A stretch of DNA of 56,163 nt from an uncultured Fidelibacterota bacterium. Its GTDB lineage: Bacteria > Fidelibacterota > Marinisomatia > Marinisomatales > TCS55. The notes below the pieces were generated by a model. It was not told the origin of the DNA, ran no database searches, and saw nothing but the letters and a program-made list of their open reading frames with translations. The translations under genes and the position numbers were made by a program. The DNA lies in NCBI GenBank assembly GCA_913009735.1, contig CAJVYU010000003.1, positions 1 to 56,163 on the forward strand. Direction: 5' to 3'. Of the stretch, positions 28,578-38,019 are shown one piece after another. The stretch's first letter is position 1. Every line of letters begins with the position of its first letter.

Positions 28578-29494
28578 TCTTGATTTTCGCATTTTTAGTT
28601 ATGGGTGGACTACTCCTTTATTATGGAGCAGATTGGATCGTGCAGGGTGGCAGCCATCTTGCGGCCCAGATTGGACTTTCACCTTTAGTGATTGGCCTGA
28701 CAATTGTTGCTTTTGGAACATCGCTTCCCGAACTGGTTGTGAGTTTAACAGCTGCACTTAAAGACTCATCGACAATTGCTATTGGTAATGTTATCGGATC
28801 AAATATTGCTAATGTAGGACTTGTAATGGGTTTAAGTGCTCTTTTATTTCCAATTACAATAACATTTTCGAGAATTCGTAACGATCTTATCATTTATTTA
28901 ATTGCCGCTCTGGTATTTATATATTTTTGCTCTGATGGTCTTATTGAACGATGGGAAGGAGTTGTGTTATTTTCAGGCATTATTATGTACACGGGTTACT
29001 GTATTACTCATCCAAATCGAAGAGTTGCAAAGAATACAGATGGAAAAAATTCTATAAGTAAATGTGTATTATATCTATTAATCGGTGCTGTATTATTGTA
29101 TTGCGGATCGAATTTATTCGTTGAAGGTGCTATTTCTTTAGCAAAATTATTAGGTGTCAGTGAAATAGTGATTGGAATGTCGGTTGTGGCTCTCGGGACT
29201 TCTCTTCCTGAACTGGCAACTTCGATTGTTGCTGCATTTCGTAAAGAAAGTGGAATATCGGTTGGTAATATTATTGGATCGAATTTATTTAATATTTTAT
29301 CGGTTATTGGATTAGTTAGTTTTCTTCATCCACTTAATTCACCTCAAGAAATCATGTTTCTTGAAATTCCATTTATGGTTGCATTCGGTGTTGTTTTATT
29401 CCCGATTGCATTAATGAAACAACCCATACCAAAGTTATCTGCCGGGGTTTTACTTGCCGGATACATTCTATTCATTATTTTATTATTTAATTAG
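28574..29494 (+). CDS. Calcium/sodium antiporter (CaCA family, YrbG-like)
   Basis: A 306-residue inner-membrane protein with about ten hydrophobic helices and two inverted alpha-repeats: TIVAFGTSLPELVVSL ... IGNVIGSNIANVG and SVVALGTSLPELATSI ... VGNIIGSNLFNILS. These carry the acidic ion-binding Glu residues of the exchanger family. The ATG (28574) overlaps the nadD stop. Ion specificity (Ca2+ versus other cations) is inferred from the family. Confidence 0.93.
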   Translation: MILIFAFLVMGGLLLYYGADWIVQGGSHLAAQIGLSPLVIGLTIVAFGTSLPELVVSLTAALKDSSTIAIGNVIGSNIANVGLVMGLSALLFPITITFSRIRNDLIIYLIAALVFIYFCSDGLIERWEGVVLFSGIIMYTGYCITHPNRRVAKNTDGKNSISKCVLYLLIGAVLLYCGSNLFVEGAISLAKLLGVSEIVIGMSVVALGTSLPELATSIVAAFRKESGISVGNIIGSNLFNILSVIGLVSFLHPLNSPQEIMFLEIPFMVAFGVVLFPIALMKQPIPKLSAGVLLAGYILFIILLFN

Positions 29495-29539
29495 ATAGGA
29501 ACATTTGTAGTGCAGTTAATCTGACATTAGATTGAGCTT

Positions 29540-30190
29540 ATGATAAAACTCGAAAATGTATCTTATTCATATAAAAAAGGATTCGGTCTTTCAAATATTG
29601 ATTTAACGATTGATGATGGTGAATTTGCATTCATAATCGGACCAACAGGATCAGGTAAAACGACCTTGCTTCGTTTAATTTATCTGGATATTTTGCCTGA
29701 TACTGGAATCGTAAAAGTCGGTAAATTTTCATCCAATTCAATTAAAAAACGTAAGATTCCACAACTTCGCAGATCTATCGGAATGATTTCACAAGATTAT
29801 CATTTACTTAAAGATCGAAACCTGTTTGAAAATGTGGCTTTGCCTTTACATGTCATTGGATATAGTAAGAGTGATATTAGTGATTTAGTGATTGAAGTGA
29901 TAGATGAAGTTGGACTTACGGGTAAAGAAGATCATTTTCCTGATGAATTATCTGGTGGAGAACAGCAGAGAGCATGTCTAGCCAGAGCATTAATTAAAGA
30001 GCCGGAAATTATTCTGGCTGACGAACCAACCGGCAATCTCGACCCTGTCACTGCCTTTGATCTTGTTAAGTTGCTTGAAGAAGTAAATGGGGAAGGCACA
30101 ACGGTATTTATGGCATCGCACAATTATAGTCTGATCAAAAGCCGGAATCACCGTATTGTTGAAATCCACGATGGTAAATTGCGCAACTAA
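29540..30190 (+). CDS. ftsE: Cell division ATP-binding protein FtsE
   Basis: ABC ATPase of the FtsEX complex that activates septal peptidoglycan hydrolases, 216 residues. Walker A GPTGSGKTT, signature LSGGEQQR, Walker B IILADEPTGNLD and the H-loop MASHN are intact. ftsX follows after 2 bases, which distinguishes it from lipoprotein-export LolD. Confidence 0.95.
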   Translation: MIKLENVSYSYKKGFGLSNIDLTIDDGEFAFIIGPTGSGKTTLLRLIYLDILPDTGIVKVGKFSSNSIKKRKIPQLRRSIGMISQDYHLLKDRNLFENVALPLHVIGYSKSDISDLVIEVIDEVGLTGKEDHFPDELSGGEQQRACLARALIKEPEIILADEPTGNLDPVTAFDLVKLLEEVNGEGTTVFMASHNYSLIKSRNHRIVEIHDGKLRN

Positions 30191-30192
30191 AG

Positions 30193-31059
30193 ATGAATAA
30201 GTTTTTATTTTTACTGGGCGAAGGTTTAAAAAATTTATGGAGACATAAATTAACTGTATTCACAGCCGTTTTTTCAATCTTTTTAGCACTAACGACAGTT
30301 GGTATTCTATTTATTGCGGAGCAAAATACCCAAAAGATCATTGAATACATGCGGTCCAAATATAAAATTGAGGTTTTTTTCACAGATTCAATTACGGATA
30401 AACAGGCAGAACAAATAGTCCTTGAAATCAGAAAAATTCCAGGAGTGTATTCCACAACGTTGATCACGAAAGAACAAGCGTTACAAATATATAAATCTCA
30501 ATTCAATGAAGATCTTTTTGAATTTCTGGATTATAATCCGTTACCATCCAGTTGTGTTGTCAATGTAACCCGTAAGAAAGATGGTCTCTTGCGTGTAGAC
30601 TCAATCATTGATAAAATCCAATCAATGAAAGGTGTTGATTCCGTTAATCACCAAAGAAGGTTGATCAATAGAATCGAAAAAATTTACGATCAGGGGCTCT
30701 TGGCATTATCAGCAGTAGCATTTGCAATTATGCTTGTAACGGTCATGATTATATCAAATACGATCAAACTCACGATTTATGCAAAAAAGGATCTTATTCA
30801 GGCATTAAAAATGATCGGTGCTACCAATTCATTCATACGGTTGCCGTATATCTTGGAAGGAATTTTTCAAAGTATCATCGGAGCTAGCCTGGCTGCGGGG
30901 CTTTTATATGGAGCAGTTTATGGAGCCAACGAAATATTAGGACAAATCACAACGTTTACATTACCGGTCCAATGGTCTTTTCTCGGTTGGTTATTCCTTA
31001 TAGCTGTCGTGATTAGTCTCTTCGGAAGTAGTCGCGCAATTTCTCGATTTATCAAGTAA
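30193..31059 (+). CDS. ftsX: Cell division protein FtsX
   Basis: Membrane partner of FtsE, 288 residues. One N-terminal helix (about 20-42) is followed by an extracytoplasmic domain (about 45-165, with the typical IEVFFTDSITDKQAEQI and GVYSTTLITKEQAL) and three C-terminal helices. The KDLIQALKMIGATNSFIRLPYILEG segment (parts) is the coupling helix region. Confidence 0.94.
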   Translation: MNKFLFLLGEGLKNLWRHKLTVFTAVFSIFLALTTVGILFIAEQNTQKIIEYMRSKYKIEVFFTDSITDKQAEQIVLEIRKIPGVYSTTLITKEQALQIYKSQFNEDLFEFLDYNPLPSSCVVNVTRKKDGLLRVDSIIDKIQSMKGVDSVNHQRRLINRIEKIYDQGLLALSAVAFAIMLVTVMIISNTIKLTIYAKKDLIQALKMIGATNSFIRLPYILEGIFQSIIGASLAAGLLYGAVYGANEILGQITTFTLPVQWSFLGWLFLIAVVISLFGSSRAISRFIK

Positions 31060-31120
31060 TTATTCGAGAGAAATGCGTCTTGTTCACAGTTAGCTAAAAT
31101 TTATAAATTTAGAATTCATT

Positions 31121-32149
31121 ATGAGCAAATATTTAATCGATATCTCTCCCAGGGAACAGCATGTTTTGAAAGCTGTCGTAGAAGATTACATTCTGACCAA
31201 TGTACCTATTGGATCAAATTTTCTTAAGAATAATCATACCTTTAACTGTAGTCCTGCTACGTTAAGAAATACAATGGCACGTCTTGAGAAGAAACAGTTA
31301 CTTATGCATACTCACACATCTTCCGGTCGTATTCCAACGGATCTTGGTTACCGTTATTATGTCGATCATTTAATGGAACAGAATGATATTGGTTTAAATC
31401 AATTGGAAAATATTGAAAATAAATTGGCTTCCGTGTCTACTAATCTAATAGAATTATTACAAACAACTGCAGCGATGCTGTCAAAAATCAGCCACCTGTT
31501 TGGTGTAACCATGATTTTACGGTTTGATCGAAGTATTTTACAAGAAATTGAATTGGTGTCTCTTTCAACAGACAGAGTCATGGTTGTATTAGGTATGAAA
31601 TCAGGAATGGTACGTTCAATCGTTTTAAATTTAGAATTGTCTGTTAAAGAAAGCGATTTACATAAGGTTACCAATCTATTAAAAGAAAAATTATTGGGTT
31701 TAACTCTCAGGGAAATTCAAGATTCCATTCGGCTTCGTATGAAAGATTCTCCTCTTTCTCATCACGAAATAATCCAGATATTACTCACCAACCCAAAGGA
31801 ACATTTTTCCATACCTGAAAATCAAATGGTTTACACATCCTCGACGATGACACTACTGGAACAACCTGAATATCAGCATGTTGAAAATTTACAAAAAACA
31901 CTGATTGCAGTTGATAGTGAAAACATCACACACTATTTCAATACATTTCTAAATAAAAAGAGCAATTATTTATTTATTGGTAAAGAAAATCTGGACGAAA
32001 TTTATAGTGACTGCACAATTGTGACGAATGTGGTTGGAGGTTCATTATTTCAAGGGCAAATTGGTATTATTGGTCCAACGCGCATTCCCTATGCTAAAAT
32101 AACTGGAATATTAAATCATTTTTCGGAGATAATGAATCGTGTCTGCTAA
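31121..32149 (+). CDS. hrcA: Heat-inducible transcription repressor HrcA
   Basis: Repressor of class I heat-shock genes, 342 residues. The N-terminal winged helix (SPREQHVLKAVVEDYILTNVPIGS, in parts; CSPATLRNTMARLEKKQLL; HTSSGRIPTDLGYRYYVD) and the C-terminal GAF-like domain (GTRIPYAKI-like IGPTRIPYAKITG) are clear. It normally binds the CIRCE element TTAGCACTC-N9-GAGTGCTAA. I see no CIRCE in the 61 bases upstream, so autoregulation here is not supported. Confidence 0.95.
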   Translation: MSKYLIDISPREQHVLKAVVEDYILTNVPIGSNFLKNNHTFNCSPATLRNTMARLEKKQLLMHTHTSSGRIPTDLGYRYYVDHLMEQNDIGLNQLENIENKLASVSTNLIELLQTTAAMLSKISHLFGVTMILRFDRSILQEIELVSLSTDRVMVVLGMKSGMVRSIVLNLELSVKESDLHKVTNLLKEKLLGLTLREIQDSIRLRMKDSPLSHHEIIQILLTNPKEHFSIPENQMVYTSSTMTLLEQPEYQHVENLQKTLIAVDSENITHYFNTFLNKKSNYLFIGKENLDEIYSDCTIVTNVVGGSLFQGQIGIIGPTRIPYAKITGILNHFSEIMNRVC

Positions 32150-32666
32150 AACGAAAAAAGAAATGAAAACAAAAAAAGTTAAAGAAACAAAAGAACAACG
32201 TTTAGAAAAAAATATAGAAGTACTTACTCTGAAATTGAGCGAAATGGAAGATAAGCACGTTCGCCTGAAAGCTGAGTTCGATAATTTTCGTAAACGAAAA
32301 GAAAAAGAAATCATCAATTTGATTCGCTATGAGGGTGAGGACGTTTTTAAAAGTATGCTTTCTATTATAGATGATTTAGATCGAATGAAAAATGCAATAC
32401 ACACATCGGGTCAGGAGGAAAGTAACGCATCAATACTTAAAGGAATTGATTTAATATTGCAAAAGATCCAAAAGCTGTTTGAAGAACGCGGAATAGAATC
32501 CTTTGGTGAAATCGGTGATATGTTGGATTCAGAATACCACGATGCATTAATGGTCCGTGAGGAAAAAGGTCGAAAAGAAAACGAAATCATTGAAGTATTT
32601 GAGAAAGGATTTAAATATAAAGACCGAATTATTCGTCATGCCAAAGTGGTCGTGAATAAAGTATGA
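32139..32666 (+). CDS. grpE: Nucleotide exchange factor GrpE
   Basis: DnaK co-chaperone, 175 residues. A Lys-rich start is followed by a long helix (about 20-60, [16 protein letters not shown]) and the C-terminal beta domain ending in [17 protein letters not shown]. The GTG start at 32139 overlaps hrcA by 11 bases, and the end overlaps dnaJ by 4. Confidence 0.95.
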   Translation: MSAKTKKEMKTKKVKETKEQRLEKNIEVLTLKLSEMEDKHVRLKAEFDNFRKRKEKEIINLIRYEGEDVFKSMLSIIDDLDRMKNAIHTSGQEESNASILKGIDLILQKIQKLFEERGIESFGEIGDMLDSEYHDALMVREEKGRKENEIIEVFEKGFKYKDRIIRHAKVVVNKV

Positions 32667-33793
32667 AAGATTTATATGAAGTATTGGGAGTTGATAAAAA
32701 TGCTACCGCTGACGAAATCAAAAAAGCATATCGTAAAGTCGCATTAAAATATCATCCGGATAAAAACCCTGATGATAAAGACGCTGAAGTAATATTTAAA
32801 GAAGCTGCCGAAGCGTATAGTGTATTAAGTGACAAACGCAAACGTCAGCAATATGACCAATTCGGTCATGCCGGTGTTGGGATGGGTGACCAAACACAAG
32901 GTTATAGCGGCGGCGGGGGCGGATATCACCATATGTCCATGGATGATATCTTCAGTCAATTCGGAGATATTTTTGGAAATGACATATTTGGGAGTTTCTT
33001 TGGAGGTGGCGGTCATGGAAGCCAATCTATCCGCAGGGGAAAAGATCTGAGAGCAACGGTTGAATTAAAATATAAAGAAATTGTTACCGGTGTAGAAAAA
33101 ACAATTAGAATAAATCGATTAGAACATTGTCCTACCTGTCGTGGCAGCGGCGCGTCTCCGGGAACCAGCCCAACGACTTGCCAACAATGTGGAGGAGCAG
33201 GACGAGTAAGGCAAATGTCCCAGTCGTTTATTTTTCAATCCGTTGTGGAGAAGGTATGTCCTATTTGCAGGGGTTCCGGTAAAGTAATAACAAAACCATG
33301 TAAAGATTGCCATATGGGTTTAGTCCGGAAAACTATATCGGTGAAGGTTAAAATTCCTGCCGGTGTAGAATCAGGTAATTATATGCGTTTAAACGGTCAA
33401 GGAAATAAAGGAGAGAGCAATCAGCCCGCCGGAGATCTCGTTGTATTTTTTGAGGAAGAGGATCATCCATATTTTACCCGGGATGGTGAACATTTGTTTT
33501 TGGAAGCGATGATTCCATTCAGCATGGCTGCTTTAGGTGGATCGCTGGAAGTCCCAACGGTTGAAGGCGGTAAAGCAAATTTAAAAATCCCTCCGGGAAT
33601 TCAGTCCGGCCAAATCCTGCGTATGCGGAATAAAGGGTTTCCCCGGTTAAGAGGGTTGTCCCGTGGTGATCAACTTGTGAGAATTCAAGTCGAAACGCCT
33701 ACCGGGATGAATCGAAAACAAAAATCCTTATTAAAAGAAATGGCGGAAAATGAAAATAAAATTAAAAATCCGTTTAAAAAAATAAGATTATGA
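32663..33793 (+). CDS. dnaJ: Chaperone DnaJ
   Basis: DnaK co-chaperone of 376 residues. It has a J domain with HPD (KYHPDKNP), a Gly/Phe-rich linker (about 75-115), a zinc domain with [24 protein letters not shown] and CKDCHMGL, and the C-terminal substrate domains. The fourth zinc motif keeps both Cys but has HMGL in place of the usual HGxG. dnaK itself is not in this window. Confidence 0.96.
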   Translation: MKDLYEVLGVDKNATADEIKKAYRKVALKYHPDKNPDDKDAEVIFKEAAEAYSVLSDKRKRQQYDQFGHAGVGMGDQTQGYSGGGGGYHHMSMDDIFSQFGDIFGNDIFGSFFGGGGHGSQSIRRGKDLRATVELKYKEIVTGVEKTIRINRLEHCPTCRGSGASPGTSPTTCQQCGGAGRVRQMSQSFIFQSVVEKVCPICRGSGKVITKPCKDCHMGLVRKTISVKVKIPAGVESGNYMRLNGQGNKGESNQPAGDLVVFFEEEDHPYFTRDGEHLFLEAMIPFSMAALGGSLEVPTVEGGKANLKIPPGIQSGQILRMRNKGFPRLRGLSRGDQLVRIQVETPTGMNRKQKSLLKEMAENENKIKNPFKKIRL

Positions 33794-34242
33794 TGACCAT
33801 TTTTACCAGTCAGGAGAGAATGGTTATTCAATTCTTGATGATATCAATTGCTATCGGTCTGGTAACTGGAGTCGTAAGAAAAATGTATTTTTCTCCTGAT
33901 TTTTCAGAGCAGATTGAAAAGGATATCGCATTATTCAAAAACACCACTGAAACAATATTAAATTCACGTTTGACCGTGCCTGAAAACGCTTTAACAAAAA
34001 CGGATGACATTGAGGATGAAAAATCTGTAAAATCACTTGATATTAATACAGCAAAAAAATCAGATTTATTGACTTTGCCTAAAGTCGGTCCTGTTACCGC
34101 TGAAAGAATTATACGTTATCGAGATGATTACGGACCCTTTAAATCAATTGATGATTTATTAAATATTAAAGGAATTGGTTCTAAAACGTTAGATAAAATG
34201 AAACCACTTATTACTGTAGGTACAAATGGAAAAAAATATTAA
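33790..34242 (+). CDS. ComEA-like helix-hairpin-helix protein
   Basis: A 150-residue protein with one N-terminal membrane helix (about 10-26) and two C-terminal helix-hairpin-helix motifs: [27 protein letters not shown] (parts) and [23 protein letters not shown] (parts). ComEA-type proteins bind incoming double-stranded DNA during transformation. The pilin-like and PilM-like genes that follow make a DNA-uptake role attractive. It overlaps dnaJ (ATGA) and the next gene by 17 bases. Confidence 0.8.
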   Translation: MMTIFTSQERMVIQFLMISIAIGLVTGVVRKMYFSPDFSEQIEKDIALFKNTTETILNSRLTVPENALTKTDDIEDEKSVKSLDINTAKKSDLLTLPKVGPVTAERIIRYRDDYGPFKSIDDLLNIKGIGSKTLDKMKPLITVGTNGKKY

Positions 34243-34981
34243 AAAACGTCAAATCAGATCAGATCTTCTAGAATTAATTATTGTATTATCTCTGATTTTC
34301 ATGATCATTACAATCTATGTGCCAAAAGCGATTTGGGAAGAAGAATCAATCGTTGAAAATGAAAGTCGATTTAATATTCAAAATATATATGATGTAGAAA
34401 TGTTTTACAATACCCTGACAGATACATTCAGTGCTGACGCTGCATGGGCAATTGATCTTGTAAACGCCGTTAGGGATTCTTTATATGCAGATTCAACCTA
34501 TCTTGACAAGAGGGTCCTTACTTTAGGCGATATGGAAGTGGCTGTTGATATTCCAAAAGGCTATGATGTTGAATTTGATACAACGTTTGGTTTCCCTCAA
34601 ACTCGTAGAGATACTATAATCGACACAACGAATATAATTGTAATGTATTCAGATGATTTAGGTAGAAACGATACTATTTTCATTCAGCACAAAGATCTGG
34701 ATAAGTATGAACTGGATTCAAATTTTATTGATCTGGTAGGAACGGAAACAAAAATGAGAACGGAATTAGTCAATTATTATGATTCATACCAGCCATCTCG
34801 TTCAATGCTGAATTGCCCCTTGACAAAAAAGCCATATAAAATTACTATCTCTGATAAAAATAGCAGTGTTCGGGTTGCAAGTCCGATTACTGATGTGTAT
34901 AAAGAACGCCGTTATTTAATCTTTTCGTTTAAAGCCCATAATCACGGTTATATAAACGACGGCGTCCGCAGTTGGGACTAA
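34226..34981 (+). CDS. Cryptic pseudopilin-like protein
   Basis: A 251-residue protein of no family I can name with certainty. The N-terminal hydrophobic helix LLELIIVLSLIFMIITIYVP (residues 14-33) parallels type IV pilins: E16 and P33 keep the exact Glu5-Pro22 spacing. However the prepilin-peptidase site is not recognisable, with R11-S12 where Gly-Phe is expected. The C-terminal part contains NCPLTKKPYKITISDKN, similar in pattern to the CP..G..Y.. end of some pseudopilins. It lies between a ComEA-like and a PilM/GspL-like gene. I infer a pilin-like component of a DNA-uptake or secretion machine. Confidence 0.55.
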   Translation: MEKNIKKRQIRSDLLELIIVLSLIFMIITIYVPKAIWEEESIVENESRFNIQNIYDVEMFYNTLTDTFSADAAWAIDLVNAVRDSLYADSTYLDKRVLTLGDMEVAVDIPKGYDVEFDTTFGFPQTRRDTIIDTTNIIVMYSDDLGRNDTIFIQHKDLDKYELDSNFIDLVGTETKMRTELVNYYDSYQPSRSMLNCPLTKKPYKITISDKNSSVRVASPITDVYKERRYLIFSFKAHNHGYINDGVRSWD

Positions 34982-34990
34982 CGTCTCTCT

Positions 34991-36721
34991 GTGATTTTTC
35001 TTTCTTTTAACCATTCTAATTTACTGTGTACTGTCTGGTCACATGCAGACGGGAAGTCTTTATTAACACAGATTTCCCAAATATCTCTTGCTGGAAATCT
35101 TGATCGCGCCAGGGCAAATGAAACTTTATTCAAGAATATATTTGAACAAACATTTAAATCTCTGACCAATGAAGTCTCTTTAGACGGTCATGAAGTTTTT
35201 ATCACTATCCCCGATCATTGGGTTCATCTTGATTTCACTAAAGTCGATCCGGAGAGTAAAAAAGATGATAGCTGGGACTTAATACTATGGCAGAAATCAC
35301 TGCGGTTCGGCTCCAGTTCGGCAGATTATTCCACCTTCGCAGAACCGATACAAAACAATTTATATCATGTGCTCCATGTACCGAATATATTTATTTCGAC
35401 CATAAAATTATCTTTAAATGAGTTTGGCGCCTCCCCGGTCTGGCTGGGAACAGAATCGATGACATTCACGGGATCCACGACGAGAACTTTTGGAGTTTGT
35501 TCTGATAATGGAACTGGATATGATCTATTCATTGTCAAAAGAAAAACGTTACTAGCAAGTTCAGTTCGATTTGTTAAAGGCGCATTGAAGGCAGCCAATT
35601 CATTTGGTTTTAAGGATGAGATTACAGATTTATTAAACGTAGGTCCAAAATCATCAAAAGGAAAATTAAAGACAATCTATTGTGTTGATGAATTGTCAGA
35701 TACTCGGCAGGCTCATTGGGCAGGTTTTAAATTAAACTTTTTTGAACCGTTTAAAACTGCATTGAATGAAAGTGCAGAATCATTCGATGATTATTCCTAT
35801 CATTTATTAGCAATTCAAACCATGCAGGATGATCATTCTTTTACGCGTTCTGAAATTAACTTTTTTGCAAATGAAGGTATTGTTGAAAGCTCGATAGATG
35901 ATATTGAAAATGTTATTTTAGTGGACAAAACTAAAAATGAGAAAAAATCTGAAACAAAACCTGCGAAAGTTTCAAAAGTAAAACCAAAAATAAAAAAGTC
36001 TATTGATTTGCAAAAAGTAGTCGTTTTCCTAACAACAACAGTTATTATTCTGGCATTTTTATTGTCTCTCTACTTAAAAAATGCAAATCAAATTACTTTT
36101 CCTTTCGTTGATACTAAACCTGTTATTGAGAAATCAGTTGTTGAAACAGTCGTAGATGAAGGCATAAAGGAATCAAGATATCCCGAACAATTAGTGGATA
36201 TTATGAATCATTCCAATTCTATGATTTATGCCATTAATTTCATTTATTCAACATTTGAACATAAAAGTATTTCCTTCCTGTCTATGAGTAACCTTGATTT
36301 GCAATTGGAGATTGTGAATGGTGAAAAAATCGAAAAGGATTTTATGGAACTTGGGACAATGATAAATTATTCTGTCATTGGACTTGATTGCTGTGGTGGA
36401 TATAAACATTTTTACGATTTTCGTTTACCCCTGATAAAGGCCGAGGAAATGGGTGTCATTGGCACGACAAATACATTCCAAGCGGCTATAAGTAACCTGG
36501 GTTTGGTTAAGAAATTGGATCCAATAGATAAAGGATCGTTTATTCAAACTCCATTTATTATCAAACTAAATGGAGAACAGAACAGGAACACATTTTTTGA
36601 GTCTTTGAAACATCAGGGTGAAAATATATTATTGCGAAAAGCTATAGTCAAAACCGATCCGGAGAGTGGTGATTCACAATCAGTATTTTATATTTCCGTT
36701 TTCGAGCGTAAGAGCATGTGA
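34991..36721 (+). CDS. PilM/GspL-like bitopic protein
   Basis: A 576-residue protein. The first ~290 residues look like a divergent actin-like (PilM/GspL) domain beginning MIFLSFNHSNLLCTVWSHADG, a Lys-rich linker follows (about 310-335), then a single membrane helix (about 341-360) and a C-terminal periplasmic domain of about 210 residues, possibly PilN/O-like. That order matches GspL or a PilM-PilN fusion. Nucleotide-binding motifs are not clear. The start is GTG 34991, 10 bases after the pseudopilin-like gene. Assignment rests on architecture and context. Confidence 0.5.
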   Translation: MIFLSFNHSNLLCTVWSHADGKSLLTQISQISLAGNLDRARANETLFKNIFEQTFKSLTNEVSLDGHEVFITIPDHWVHLDFTKVDPESKKDDSWDLILWQKSLRFGSSSADYSTFAEPIQNNLYHVLHVPNIFISTIKLSLNEFGASPVWLGTESMTFTGSTTRTFGVCSDNGTGYDLFIVKRKTLLASSVRFVKGALKAANSFGFKDEITDLLNVGPKSSKGKLKTIYCVDELSDTRQAHWAGFKLNFFEPFKTALNESAESFDDYSYHLLAIQTMQDDHSFTRSEINFFANEGIVESSIDDIENVILVDKTKNEKKSETKPAKVSKVKPKIKKSIDLQKVVVFLTTTVIILAFLLSLYLKNANQITFPFVDTKPVIEKSVVETVVDEGIKESRYPEQLVDIMNHSNSMIYAINFIYSTFEHKSISFLSMSNLDLQLEIVNGEKIEKDFMELGTMINYSVIGLDCCGGYKHFYDFRLPLIKAEEMGVIGTTNTFQAAISNLGLVKKLDPIDKGSFIQTPFIIKLNGEQNRNTFFESLKHQGENILLRKAIVKTDPESGDSQSVFYISVFERKSM

Positions 36722-37227
36722 TGCGTATCTTGGCCGGCCGTTATAAAGGTCGTTCGATCAAAACGATACAAACCCAGTCATACCGCCCAACTCAATCCAG
36801 AATTCGTAAAAGTTTGTTTGATATATTGGGGCCTCTGGATGGACTGACCTTTTTGGATTTATATGCAGGAAGCGGTATCATCGGTTTTGAAGCGGCCAGT
36901 AGGGGGGCAATGAAAATCACGTTTGTGGAGAAACAATTATTATTCGTCAGGCTCTTGAGTGAAAACACCCGGGAATTTGATGATGGTTTGTTCAAGATGT
37001 TAAGGCAAACGGCTTTTCATCATTTAAGAGATTGCGGGAAATATGACATTATTTTTGCAGATCCACCTTATCGTAGCGATGAGTTGGTTGAACTGGTTAA
37101 ATTGTCTTTGGAACATATAACTAAAAATGGCCGTTTTATCCTTGAATCAAAAAAAGGAGCACAATTACCCGTTGGAGCAGACGTAAGAGTTTATGGTGAT
37201 ACACAGTTAAACATTTGGACACTATGA
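36721..37227 (+). CDS. rsmD: 16S rRNA (guanine966-N2)-methyltransferase
   Basis: SAM-dependent methyltransferase acting on small-subunit rRNA, 168 residues. Signatures: MRILAGRYKGR, the PTQSRIRKSLFDIL segment, the SAM loop FLDLYAGSGIIGFEAASRGA (parts) and the catalytic D114-P-P-Y117. The ATG at 36721 overlaps the previous stop; an adjacent GTG at 36718 is equally readable. The end overlaps coaD (ATGA). Confidence 0.95.
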   Translation: MRILAGRYKGRSIKTIQTQSYRPTQSRIRKSLFDILGPLDGLTFLDLYAGSGIIGFEAASRGAMKITFVEKQLLFVRLLSENTREFDDGLFKMLRQTAFHHLRDCGKYDIIFADPPYRSDELVELVKLSLEHITKNGRFILESKKGAQLPVGADVRVYGDTQLNIWTL

Positions 37228-37703
37228 AAAAAATAATATATCCAGGAACATTTGACCCAATTACCAACGGTCATTTAGATATAGCTGAACGTGCATCTAA
37301 ATTGTTTGATGAACTGATTATTGTGGTGGCCGGTAATCCCAACAAAAATCCATTATTCTCCGTTGAAGAACGAATGGATATGATCAAAAAATCAACGCAT
37401 CAATTAAACAATATACAAGTGATGACAACGGATCGTTTGATCGTTGATTTTGCGAAAGAGTCGTCTGCTATGGCGATTATTCGTGGGTTACGGCACGTCA
37501 GTGATTTCGAATATGAGTTTCAAATGGCTATGATGAACTATCACATGGCCCCGGAGATCACAACGATTTTTATGATGCCGGATGAAAAATATATTCATTT
37601 AAATTCATCAGTTTTAAAAAATATTGTAAAATTAAATGGGGATGTTGCCGATTATGTTCCAACGTACGTTTTAGATCAATTACATATGAAATTGAATAGC
37701 TGA
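37224..37703 (+). CDS. coaD: Phosphopantetheine adenylyltransferase
   Basis: Coenzyme A biosynthesis enzyme of 159 residues that makes dephospho-CoA from 4'-phosphopantetheine and ATP. Family motifs: YPGTFDPITNGHLDIAERA (parts), IIRGLRHVSDFEYEFQMA and the C-terminal HLNSSVLKNIVKL. The ATG at 37224 gives the usual N-terminus KKIIYPGTFDP. The rsmD-coaD pairing is widespread in bacteria. Confidence 0.97.
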   Translation: MKKIIYPGTFDPITNGHLDIAERASKLFDELIIVVAGNPNKNPLFSVEERMDMIKKSTHQLNNIQVMTTDRLIVDFAKESSAMAIIRGLRHVSDFEYEFQMAMMNYHMAPEITTIFMMPDEKYIHLNSSVLKNIVKLNGDVADYVPTYVLDQLHMKLNS

Positions 37704-37761
37704 ATTTTTATAAATTCGTACCCCGGTTTTACCTGTTTCATTTCTTAAAATAAGATAATTA

Positions 37762-38019
37762 ATGCCTACATACGATTACATTTGCAAAGATTGCGGACAT
37801 ATCTTTGAAGTATTTCAATCTATGTTTGATCCCACAATAAAAGAATGTCCATCTTGTAATGGCCATGTCCGCCGCATTGTCAGTGGTGGAACGGGATTAA
37901 TTTTTAAAGGAACCGGTTATTATGAAACCGATTATAAAAATAATGGAAAAACTTCATCGAAAGAAAAATCCGAAACAAAAAAAGAAACAACTAAAAACGA
38001 AAAGAAAGATAAAGATTAA
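37762..38019 (+). CDS. FmdB-family zinc-ribbon protein
   Basis: An 85-residue protein. The N-terminal half is a zinc ribbon ([18 protein letters not shown] ... CPSCNG), with the typical [23 protein letters not shown] continuation given in parts. The last 25 residues are Lys/Glu-rich and disordered. FmdB family proteins are small putative regulators of unclear role. The stop overlaps the icd start by one base. Confidence 0.9.
   Translation: MPTYDYICKDCGHIFEVFQSMFDPTIKECPSCNGHVRRIVSGGTGLIFKGTGYYETDYKNNGKTSSKEKSETKKETTKNEKKDKD

Noticed and set aside
31060-31120. CIRCE operator before hrcA
   Set aside because: No match to TTAGCACTC-N9-GAGTGCTAA in the gap; TTAGCTAAAATTTA is only AT-rich similarity.
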